The position numbers were made by a program, and so were the translations under genes. This document shows positions 1 through 5,004 of a DNA stretch of 5,004 nt, one piece after another. The stretch covers positions 1-5,004 of the forward strand of contig CAYVUV010000417.1 in the NCBI GenBank assembly GCA_964455095.1. The letters are read 5' to 3'. The first letter of the stretch is position 1, and each line of letters begins with the position of its first letter. Under the pieces are notes generated by a model. The model worked only from the letters and a program-made list of their open reading frames with translations, had not been told where the DNA came from and searched no databases. Source of the stretch: CAYVUV01 sp964455095 (lineage in GTDB: Bacteria > Desulfobacterota > Binatia > HRBIN30 > CADEER01).

Positions 1-58
1 CTTTTGGCACAAGGGGCAGGGCTTCTCAAGCAGCCGGTCCTTTGGTCCGACTCAGATG

Positions 59-144
59 CCCCCCTTTGGCAAAGGGGGGTTAGGCGGGATTTGGAGCGCG
101 GATCATTCAGAAAATCCCCCTCAATCCCCCTTTGCCAAAGGGGG
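59..144 (+). repeat. 86-bp nested-palindrome element downstream of the operon
   Basis: Two near-identical hairpin-forming palindromes sit at the ends: 59-79 (six C, TTT, GGC, AAA, six G) and 126-144 (CCCCCTTTGCCAAAGGGGG). They are inverse complements of each other, and the match continues inward over about 33 bases, including a G-rich run and ATTT, around a centre of about 20 bases containing GAGCGCGGATC. The element aligns with the complement of 4429-4515. Its inner hairpin lies 11 bases past the last stop codon of the operon, so the transcript would carry a strong stem-loop there. No long U-tract follows, so intrinsic termination is doubtful, but 3'-end stabilisation is possible. There is no transposase gene here and no obvious target duplication. 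Confidence 0.85.
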
Positions 145-155
145 AAGACGGAGGC

Positions 156-437
156 TCAGCGCACCAGCTCGGGCTTCAGCTCGTACAGCACCTCGACGAA
201 GTCCTGGCGCACGTAGTTCCCGCTGTCCTTCCACAGCACCGTGCGGACGATGCGGCGGGGCATCAACTCGTGATCCGGCGACGGACCGTAGCCGTCGGGA
301 AAGCGCGGCGGCGCTACGACATCGGGGCGGGCGCTCCACACGGTCGCGTCGATCAGCGCCGTGCGCTGCGCTCCCTTCACCTCGACGCGCCGGCCGCCGT
401 CGACCAGGTTCTTCCAGCTCGTGTTGATCGCATCCAT
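156..437 (-). CDS. Unrecognised 93-residue protein, last gene of the operon
   Basis: This starts at ATG 435-437, which has GAGGA (445-449) 7 bases upstream, and stops at TGA 156-158. It begins 20 bases after the TAA of the FAD oxidoreductase gene. The same frame stays open far upstream, but that part is a shadow of the oxidoreductase gene. The product is soluble-looking and probably beta-rich, with alternating stretches such as RRVEVKGAQRTALIDATVW, RRIVRTVLWKDSGNYVRQDF and VEVLYELKPELVR. A Pro/Gly-rich loop lies between them (APPRFPDGYGPSPDHEL, 42-58). There is no signal peptide, membrane helix, Cys pair or other catalytic signature, and I do not recognise the family. Its position suggests an accessory or substrate-binding role with the oxidoreductase, but this is inference. 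Confidence 0.8.
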   Translation of the reverse strand: MDAINTSWKNLVDGGRRVEVKGAQRTALIDATVWSARPDVVAPPRFPDGYGPSPDHELMPRRIVRTVLWKDSGNYVRQDFVEVLYELKPELVR

Positions 438-444
438 GTCGTGG

Positions 445-449
445 TCCTC
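445..449 (-). promoter_or_regulatory. Ribosome binding site of the 93-residue protein gene
   Basis: GAGGA on the minus strand, 7 bases before ATG 435-437. It selects this start within a much longer open frame and supports the small gene as real. Confidence 0.6.
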
Positions 450-457
450 GGTAGTCG

Positions 458-2740
458 TTACCCGTTGCGCGACAGCAAGCCGAGCAGCGAGAGATCGGGG
501 TTGGCGCCCAGCCACGAGCTCGGCAGCTCGGCGAGGCCGAGAATGTCGGTGCAGTGCGGCAGGCCCTGGCGGAAGAGCTCGCGATCGAGATCGATGAAGT
601 AGGTCAGGTCGGCGAACTCGTGTTCTTCCGGGTTGGCGATGGTGCAGCGATCGCCGCGGAAGCCGTTCGGCGTCTGCGCGTCGCGGTGCAGGATGGCGTT
701 GGCCGCATGGCGGCCCGATTCGTTGGCCGCCTCCATGGTGGTGAGGCGGAAGTGGGTCTGCATGTACGTGCCGGCGAGCACCAGCCGGCCGCCGTGCAGC
801 GCATAGCCGGGAGCGCTCGGCGGGCCGAGCGCCCCCGGCCGCTTGCGGAAGGTGCCGACGTTGTTGATCAGGATGCGCGTCTTGTTGCCCGACGGCAGGG
901 CGCGGCCACCCACGACGCGCCCGAACTCGATGTTGTCGTCGAGGTGGTAGAACGCCGGCTCCGCCAACGCCGCGCGCTCGGCTTCGGGGATGGTATCCAG
1001 GATCTGCGCCCAGACCTCGGCGGCAATCTCGTCGCGCGTGCACTCCCACGCGCAGCGCCCGAGGCGGCGACTGGGCTTGTACCAGTTGCCGATGCCGACC
1101 GTGAGCAGGCCGCGATAGCCGTCCCACCAGCCGCGTTTGGTCATCCAGAACTGGGTCTGGAAGATCGAGGACAGGCCCCAGTCGGAGTCGGCGTAGACGG
1201 TGTGCCCCGGCAAGAGCTTCACCTCGCTGCGGAAGTAGTACTGGATGCCGCTCAGGTGCTGCAGGGCGCCGGCCGGCTTGGCATCGCCGACGGCACCGAG
1301 GTTCATCGTCCGCAGGGCGTCGAAGTCGCCGCCCGTCACGTGCTGCTCGCGCTGCGCGAGCTCGTACGCCGCCTCGATCGACAGCGCCATGACGTAGTAG
1401 TCGCGCTCCAATGCGTGCGGAACCCACTGGCCGCTGGCCGCGTCGTAGATGTCGACCAGCGGCGTCAGCGTCTGCGCGTCGGGGGCGTCGAAGCCGGTCA
1501 GCCGCCCGCGCCGGAAGACGACGCCCTGACTCTCGAGATGGCGCCGCCAGTGATCGAGCCAGGCCGGGCTGGTGGGGCCGTTGAGGGTCGAGTCGGTCTC
1601 GCGCCCGTCGGTGAACTGGTCGCGGGTGATTTGCACGGTGATGTTGCCGTAGGTGCGCGCGTCGCACTCGCGCGCCGTCATCGCCACCAGCGCCTGCGGC
1701 GTCTGCTCGAGATAGGTCTGGAACGACGGGCTGTAGTCGTCGCCGCCGACGAAGTCCCACCACGACACCTGCTCGAGCTCCGCCTCGCGGCGCTCGGCGC
1801 ACGAGGTGAGGTACTTGAACATCTTCACCTGCAGCCGGGCGATGTCGGTGGCCTTGAACTTCGAGGCCGACAACGAGTCGTGAAGCACGTCGAACAGCGC
1901 CTGCGGCGACATGACCAGCTTGCGCGGCATGACGTACGAGTGCACCCGCGTCGCCTCCTCCGGATTGGCCAGGATCTGCGCCGCGGTGGGCTGATCGAGG
2001 TTGATGCCCTGCGAGGTGGTGGCGACCAGATTGTCGAGCATGGTGCGCGCCGACTCCGTGAAAGGCGGTCCGGGCACCGAAATGGGCGTGCGGCGCAGCG
2101 TGTCGCGCACGTTGCGGTAGAAGGTCGGGAAGAAGCGAAAGCCGTGCTCGCCCGGCACCCAGTCCTCGATGGTGTGGAAGTCGACGTAGCAGCGCGCGGG
2201 GGCGTCGAGCGTCCAGTCGTCGCGCCGGCCGAGCCCGGCCGCCACCGGCGTCAACGTCGCCGCGGTCACGCCGGCATTGCGCAGGTAGTCGACCACGGCG
2301 CTTGCGCGGTGGAAGTCGATGCGGCTGGCGGGGCCCATCGGCGCGTAGGGTTCGTGCGTGAAGCCGCGCACCTCGATGTTGTCGATCATCGGGTTGGCGA
2401 TGAGCACCGCCGCGATGGCGTCGAGGCGCTGCCGCGCGGTGGCGTTGAGCGTGCTGTCGTCCTGGTCGAAGACGATGTGCGCCTCCAGCGCCCGCTCGGC
2501 CGCGGCCAGCATGGGCTCGGTGCTCGGCATGGCGCCGGCCGTGAGGGGCTTCGGCGGCCGACTGAGTCGGCCCCACTGCGTGCGCGCCATGCCGCCGACG
2601 GCGCACACGTCGTCGTAGAGCGACGGCTCCTCGGGCTCGAACACCTCGACGTCGAAGCCGCGCTCGATCAGCTCGTGTGCGGCGGTGAGGCCGGCGATGC
2701 CGGCCCCGAAGATGGCGACCTCGCGTTTGTCGTTTGCCAT
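458..2740 (-). CDS. FAD-dependent desaturase/amine-oxidase-type oxidoreductase with an internal OmpA-like domain
   Basis: The 760-residue protein starts with a classic FAD-binding Rossmann unit: VAIFGAGIAGLTAAHELIE (from residue 8, GxGxxG at 12-17), an acidic residue at the end of the second strand (VEVFEPE), and GGMAR at 49-53. The family motif PGEHGFRFFPTFYRN (196-210) and the following DTLRR come next only after about 140 extra residues. Later family features include LNGPTSPAWLDHW (386-398), YYVMALSIEAAYELA, and a C-terminal FAD motif, RLVLAGTYMQTHFRLTTMEAA (652-672). This is the phytoene-desaturase/hydroxysqualene-dehydroxylase-like branch of flavin amine oxidases, which dehydrogenate or otherwise modify isoprenoids and related compounds; the exact reaction is not identifiable. 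The extra segment contains an OmpA/Pal/MotB-like domain (87-175). No signal peptide or membrane helix is seen. The start has a strong AGGAG. The gene sits 9 bases after the SCP2-like gene and 20 bases before the last gene, so all three are probably co-expressed. Confidence 0.93.
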   Translation of the reverse strand: MANDKREVAIFGAGIAGLTAAHELIERGFDVEVFEPEEPSLYDDVCAVGGMARTQWGRLSRPPKPLTAGAMPSTEPMLAAAERALEAHIVFDQDDSTLNATARQRLDAIAAVLIANPMIDNIEVRGFTHEPYAPMGPASRIDFHRASAVVDYLRNAGVTAATLTPVAAGLGRRDDWTLDAPARCYVDFHTIEDWVPGEHGFRFFPTFYRNVRDTLRRTPISVPGPPFTESARTMLDNLVATTSQGINLDQPTAAQILANPEEATRVHSYVMPRKLVMSPQALFDVLHDSLSASKFKATDIARLQVKMFKYLTSCAERREAELEQVSWWDFVGGDDYSPSFQTYLEQTPQALVAMTARECDARTYGNITVQITRDQFTDGRETDSTLNGPTSPAWLDHWRRHLESQGVVFRRGRLTGFDAPDAQTLTPLVDIYDAASGQWVPHALERDYYVMALSIEAAYELAQREQHVTGGDFDALRTMNLGAVGDAKPAGALQHLSGIQYYFRSEVKLLPGHTVYADSDWGLSSIFQTQFWMTKRGWWDGYRGLLTVGIGNWYKPSRRLGRCAWECTRDEIAAEVWAQILDTIPEAERAALAEPAFYHLDDNIEFGRVVGGRALPSGNKTRILINNVGTFRKRPGALGPPSAPGYALHGGRLVLAGTYMQTHFRLTTMEAANESGRHAANAILHRDAQTPNGFRGDRCTIANPEEHEFADLTYFIDLDRELFRQGLPHCTDILGLAELPSSWLGANPDLSLLGLLSRNG
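2216..2482 (-). other. OmpA/Pal/MotB-like domain encoded inside the FAD oxidoreductase gene
   Basis: Residues about 87-175 of the oxidoreductase follow the OmpA C-terminal domain pattern. The first strand is HIVFDQDDSTLNATARQRLD, matching 'I.F.....L...a...L'. The first helix is IAAVLIANP, the second strand is IEVRGFTHE (the usual 'v.GhTD'), and the helix RASAVVDYLRNAGV matches 'RA.aV..yL...Gv'. The segment ends with a VAAGLGRRDD turn. The Arg of the RA motif (R145) is kept, but the Asp of GxTD is His (H129). The domain is continuous with the enzyme frame, with linkers at about 55-86 and 176-192, so it is a domain insertion and not an overlapping gene. Confidence 0.85.
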
Positions 2741-2745
2741 ACCTG

Positions 2746-2750
2746 CTCCT
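2746..2750 (-). promoter_or_regulatory. Ribosome binding site of the FAD oxidoreductase gene
   Basis: AGGAG on the minus strand, 5 bases before ATG 2738-2740. It shares a base with the TGA of the SCP2-like gene, an arrangement typical of translational coupling, and it firmly fixes the oxidoreductase start. Confidence 0.75.
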
Positions 2751-3253
2751 CAATTCGGAAGGTGTGACCGCTCGTCGGCGGCGTGCGGCGGGACGGCGGC
2801 GCGGAACTCGCGCAGCAGCGCCGGAAACGACGGGGCCCGCACCGCGCCGTGGACATAGGCCATCAGGCCGTCGTGAAACGCCAGCAGATCCTCGGGCGCC
2901 CCGCGCAGCGCCAACCGATCGTCGAGCACGGCCTGCAACAGCGTCGACGCAGCGTCGATGACCGCCAGGATCGCCGCGCGCGAGGTGACGACTTCGATGT
3001 GCGGCCGCTCGACGGCCGTCACGGTGCGCACCTCCGCCGGCGCGAAGACGAGCGGGATGGTCTCGTCGCCGACGCGCAGCCGCACCGCGCGCGGCGCCAG
3101 CTGGCGGCACATCGCGGCGTACGCCTGCGGCACCTCGTGGCGCAGCTGCGCGAACGACCCGGCGAGGAACGCCGCGAAGCTCCGCTCAGCTGCCGAGGAA
3201 CTCGCAGACGGCGCGACCTTCCATCTCAATGCGCTCACCGCCGATGGTGCCAT
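2750..3253 (-). CDS. Putative SCP2-like sterol/lipid carrier-type protein
   Basis: From the most upstream ATG (3251-3253) this is a 167-residue protein. Residues about 58-132 have the layout of an SCP2-type domain: a short beta hairpin (VRLRVGDETIPLVF), a strand with conserved spacing (PHIEVVTSRAAILAVID), a helix, then the VLDDRLALRGAPEDLLAF stretch matching the usual 'G.L.v.G....l..f' ending. SCP2 domains bind sterols, acyl-CoAs or other hydrophobic ligands in a tunnel. There is no signal peptide. The start is uncertain. The ATG overlaps the upstream gene by 68 bases and has a weak ribosome site; GTG at 3236-3238 and TTG at 3227-3229 are alternatives, and the TTG has GGTGAG (3234-3239) 4 bases upstream. 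The first 20 or so residues are low-complexity and may not be translated. The stop TGA at 2750-2752 overlaps the next gene's ribosome site. The family call rests on pattern only. Confidence 0.72.
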   Translation of the reverse strand: MAPSAVSALRWKVAPSASSSAAERSFAAFLAGSFAQLRHEVPQAYAAMCRQLAPRAVRLRVGDETIPLVFAPAEVRTVTAVERPHIEVVTSRAAILAVIDAASTLLQAVLDDRLALRGAPEDLLAFHDGLMAYVHGAVRAPSFPALLREFRAAVPPHAADERSHLPN

Positions 3254-4244
3254 GCAGGCTCGACCTTCCCGTGACTTCGTTGATGATCGTAACGCTGAGA
3301 TCCGTCTCGCTGGGGATCACGACTTGCGAGAGGTCGTGCGCGTCGAAGCGGTACCACACCTCGTCGCCGTCGCCGCGGGCGTGCATCTCCACCCAGCGCG
3401 GCACGTCGGTGGCCGCGTCGGGGCAGAGCAGCGCCATGATGCGCGGCACCTTGAAGACCTGGCGCGGCTGCAGATGGCCGAGGTCCATGCGCAGCTCGAG
3501 GTCGTGATCGCGAAAGACGCGGTAGCTGCCGGTGTCCTTCCAGAGAAAGAACCCCTGCGCCAGCGCGCGGGTGCGCAGGCGATTGGCCAGGCGCACGAAG
3601 GCGAGGCTCCAGGGCACGGCGGCGTCGGTCGGCAGCGCGAAGCCCCACACCCACGAGAACGCGTGCCCCCACAGGAAGTGGCCGAAGTTGTGGTCGTGGT
3701 ACGCCAGCGCGCTATCGAGCTCGTAGGTGCGGCCGTGGCTGACGACACGGCCGCTGGCGTGCAGGCGCGGCACGATGACCCAGTGCAGCGGCGGCCCATC
3801 GGGCAGCGGGATGTTCGGCGCCAGCGACGGCATGACCACCGGCGTGAGCGTGAGGTCGACACGGATCGGGCGGTCCTGGAGCTCGGCGGTGATCGTGTAG
3901 ACGCCGTCGGCGAAGCGCAGCGCGCTGGGGCCGAAGGTGAGATCGACGCGGCCGCCGCCGACGCGCACGTCGCCCGGCTCGTAGGTGTCGACGTCGCCGT
4001 CCCAGGCCGCCTCGCGCAAGAGCAGCGTCAGACGGGCCAGCTCGGTGCCGCGGCGCGCGCCGGGGCGAATGTCGTCCGACAGGCTGAAGTTGACCAGCAG
4101 GTCGATTGCGTCGCCGAGGATACAGAAGTGATGCCACTCCTTGTGGCCGCCGCGCCCGCCGACGGAAAACGGCGAGCGGCGGAAGTAGTCGGTGCGCCCG
4201 ACCGCGCGCGCGATCGCCGCGACGCTTTCCGTTCCCGCGCGCAT
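3186..4244 (-). CDS. CrtC/AttH-type lipocalin-like protein (carotenoid 1,2-hydratase superfamily)
   Basis: The 352-residue protein resembles the CrtC/AttH superfamily, a double lipocalin-like fold that includes carotenoid 1,2-hydratases and other isoprenoid or lipid-acting proteins. An EWHHF motif at 36-40 corresponds to the N-terminal EWWYF-like signature. Residues 182-201 carry the family hallmark, YHDHNFGHF followed by WG and WVWG. The Tyr182-x-Asp184 pair falls where, as I recall, CrtC has its proposed catalytic Tyr and Asp. The second half is beta-rich and Trp-containing (about 230-350), as expected for the second lipocalin domain. I see no signal peptide or membrane helix, so it is probably cytoplasmic or membrane-peripheral. 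The start ATG 4242-4244 has GGAG (4250-4253) 5 bases upstream and begins 2 bases after the previous stop. Hydration of a C=C bond in an isoprenoid is the family's best-known reaction, but this branch's substrate is unknown and the protein could be a non-catalytic lipid binder. Confidence 0.85.
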   Translation of the reverse strand: MRAGTESVAAIARAVGRTDYFRRSPFSVGGRGGHKEWHHFCILGDAIDLLVNFSLSDDIRPGARRGTELARLTLLLREAAWDGDVDTYEPGDVRVGGGRVDLTFGPSALRFADGVYTITAELQDRPIRVDLTLTPVVMPSLAPNIPLPDGPPLHWVIVPRLHASGRVVSHGRTYELDSALAYHDHNFGHFLWGHAFSWVWGFALPTDAAVPWSLAFVRLANRLRTRALAQGFFLWKDTGSYRVFRDHDLELRMDLGHLQPRQVFKVPRIMALLCPDAATDVPRWVEMHARGDGDEVWYRFDAHDLSQVVIPSETDLSVTIINEVTGRSSLHGTIGGERIEMEGRAVCEFLGS

Positions 4245-4246
4245 GG

Positions 4247-4663
4247 CTACTCCAGCAGCTCCCGCAGCGACCGTTCGGCTACCGGCGCGCCGGCGGTCGA
4301 TGCCGTGCCAGGCCGCTGCGCACTCGACGGCGCGCTGAGCGCCGGCAGGTGGCGGAGCAGATGATGCGACAGCGCGATGGCGCCGAGCACGAGGTAGAGA
4401 AAGGGCGGATCGTCATCCGGGCTGGGTTCCCCCTTAAGCAACGGGGGATCGAGGGGGATTTGTCCCGACGTTCCGCGCTCAAAATCCCCCCTCACCCCCC
4501 TTTGCCAAAGGGGGGAAGCCGGAGCGGATCCAGAGACGGTGCCGTAGCGCCGCAGCAGCGCGCGCCCGCGCTGCAGCAAGGCGATCAGGCCGAGCGCCGC
4601 CTGCAGGAACATGTTGCGCTCGTCGAACTCGGCGCCAACCTTATGAAGGACCGGCGTCGGCAT
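4247..4663 (-). CDS. Small putative membrane protein interrupted in frame by a palindromic repeat
   Basis: This encodes 138 residues from ATG at 4661-4663. I chose this start because GGGAG (4669-4673) lies 5 bases upstream; an ATG at 4610-4612 and a longer frame up to 4702 lack that support. Residues 18-31 are hydrophobic (MFLQAALGLIALLQ) and are followed by a basic stretch, RGRALLRRYG. A second hydrophobic segment at about 86-102 (PPFLYLVLGAIALSHHL) could cross the membrane. The C-terminal 30 residues are rich in Ala, Pro and Ser. Residues about 50-79 (PLWQRGVRGDFERG... LLKGE) are encoded entirely by an 87-bp nested-palindrome element, so the ancestral protein was probably near 109 residues. 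I do not recognise the family. The gene overlaps its upstream neighbour by 23 bases and ends in TAG two bases before the ATG of the CrtC-like gene. Whether the protein works with the insert cannot be judged from sequence. Confidence 0.7.
   Translation of the reverse strand: MPTPVLHKVGAEFDERNMFLQAALGLIALLQRGRALLRRYGTVSGSAPASPLWQRGVRGDFERGTSGQIPLDPPLLKGEPSPDDDPPFLYLVLGAIALSHHLLRHLPALSAPSSAQRPGTASTAGAPVAERSLRELLE
4250..4253 (-). promoter_or_regulatory. Ribosome binding site of the CrtC-like gene
   Basis: GGAG on the minus strand, 5 bases before ATG 4242-4244. It lies within the last codons of the upstream gene, just before that gene's TAG, so the two genes are probably translationally coupled. 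Confidence 0.6.
4429..4515 (-). repeat. 87-bp nested-palindrome element inside a coding sequence
   Basis: The right end is a perfect hairpin at 4495-4515, with arms of six C plus TTT against AAA plus six G around a GCC centre. The left end at 4429-4447 is a decayed version of the same hairpin. Inside each end is a second G- or C-run followed by ATTT or AAAT, so the whole element is also an inverted repeat of about 33-bp arms around a short centre. Read on the minus strand it aligns with the copy at 59-144, including the central GAGCGCGGA. Its length is a multiple of three and the host frame stays open through it. I see no transposase gene and no clear target-site duplication. This is a REP/MITE-like non-autonomous element; the family name is not known to me. 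Confidence 0.85.
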
Positions 4664-5003
4664 TGTCGCTCCCGTTCGGGAAGAGGCGCGCCAGGAGCGC
4701 ATGCAGATCAGTGCGCGCGGTGGCGCCGATGATGGCGTCGAGCAGCGAAGAGGGCAGCAGGGTATCGGGGTGATCCTCGAACATGCCCAGCGCCGAGCTC
4801 TCCCAGAACACCCGCCCGCGGCGCACCAGCTCGGAGCCAGCCAGCTTCTCCTTCCAGCGCCGGCCGGCCGGCGTGGTGGCGAAGCGCCGCCCCTCGGCGA
4901 CCAGCGCGCGCAGGGCGGCCTGGGCGGCGACGGGGTGCTTGAGCAGCACCAGCTGGCCCTCCTGCAGCGCGCGTTCGAGGTCGTCGGCGGGCGCCTCGAG
5001 CAC
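4641..5003 (-). CDS. Unrecognised helical protein, C-terminal part (5' end outside window)
   Basis: The reading frame is open to the window edge and its first visible codon at 5001-5003 is GTG. That codon is probably internal, so I treat the gene as 5'-truncated by the window. The visible 120 residues are rich in Ala, Leu, Arg and Glu and look mainly alpha-helical. A fairly distinctive middle part reads TPAGRRWKEKLAGSELVRRG, followed by RVFWESSALGMFED. I see no membrane segment, signal peptide, metal site or nucleotide-binding motif in this part, and I do not recognise the family. It ends in TAA at 4641-4643, overlapping the start of the next gene by 23 bases, which points to co-transcription and translational coupling. 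Coding potential is supported by strand, codon bias and this tight linkage. No function is proposed. Confidence 0.75.
   Translation of the reverse strand: MLEAPADDLERALQEGQLVLLKHPVAAQAALRALVAEGRRFATTPAGRRWKEKLAGSELVRRGRVFWESSALGMFEDHPDTLLPSSLLDAIIGATARTDLHALLARLFPNGSDNADAGPS
4669..4673 (-). promoter_or_regulatory. Ribosome binding site of the small membrane-protein gene
   Basis: GGGAG on the minus strand, 5 bases before ATG 4661-4663. It sits inside the 3' end of the upstream gene and decides the start over the longer open frame. Confidence 0.65.
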
Positions 5004-5004
5004 G

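Noticed and set aside
1..58. Possible third, degenerate copy of the repeat hairpin (CTTTTGGCACAAGGGG at 1-16)
   Set aside because: The match to the hairpin core is short and imperfect, and the window edge cuts it off. Not enough to call.
59..144. CRISPR-like or transposon array reading of the two repeat copies
   Set aside because: There are only two copies, 4.3 kb apart in opposite orientation, with no regular spacers and no cas or transposase genes in the window.
4..427. Short plus-strand open frames through the repeat at the left end
   Set aside because: They are made of the palindromic element plus antisense of the 93-residue gene. No ribosome site or family match supports them as genes, although the stop-free repeat itself is noted as a finding.
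554..2767. A 737-residue open frame on the plus strand opposite the FAD oxidoreductase gene
   Set aside because: It is antisense to a gene with unmistakable family motifs. The translation is Arg/Val/Gly/Ala/His-rich low complexity with no domain pattern, as expected for antisense frames in GC-rich DNA.
438..3110. Upstream part of a 984-residue minus-strand frame that ends with the real 93-residue protein
   Set aside because: Everything before ATG 435-437 is an Arg/Ala-rich shadow of the oxidoreductase and SCP2-like genes. The ribosome site at 445-449 marks the true start.
2958..4364. A 468-residue open frame on the plus strand opposite the CrtC-like and SCP2-like genes
   Set aside because: Biased composition, no recognisable motif, and it lies across several well-supported minus-strand genes.

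Overview
The window is a GC-rich stretch (G/C at most third codon positions) with all credible genes on the minus strand, packed end to end from about 5004 down to 156. Gaps or overlaps between neighbours are only a few to a few tens of bases, and most starts have a clear Shine-Dalgarno sequence. This looks like one operon whose promoter lies outside the window. The GC content, the gene families and the palindromic 'CCCCCTTTGGCAAAGGGGG' repeats suggest an environmental, deltaproteobacterium-like Gram-negative (Myxococcota, Desulfobacterota or Binatota-like). That placement is an inference and is weak.

In transcription order (right to left) the genes are: the 3' end of an unrecognised helical protein (4641-5003, running off the window); a small putative membrane protein with a palindromic repeat inserted in frame (4247-4663); a CrtC/AttH lipocalin-like protein related to carotenoid 1,2-hydratases (3186-4244); a small SCP2-like lipid-carrier protein (2750-3253); a 760-residue FAD-dependent desaturase/amine-oxidase-type oxidoreductase (458-2740); and an unrecognised 93-residue protein (156-437). 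Just beyond the last stop codon is a second copy of the palindromic repeat (59-144). Bases 1-58 hold nothing I can support.

The CrtC-like, FAD desaturase-like and SCP2-like proteins together suggest modification of a hydrophobic substrate, such as an isoprenoid, carotenoid, sterol/hopanoid or other lipid. No gene identifies the substrate. The most unusual feature is in the FAD enzyme: an OmpA/Pal/MotB-type domain (residues about 87-175) is spliced between the N-terminal FAD-binding Rossmann unit and the family's 'PGEHGFRFFP' motif. The protein has no signal peptide, and the domain lacks one of the two usual peptidoglycan-binding residues. The second unusual feature is the 87-bp nested-palindrome element inside the small membrane-protein gene. 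It is read through as about 29 extra residues, and the copy at 59-144 can encode a clearly similar peptide in the corresponding frame.
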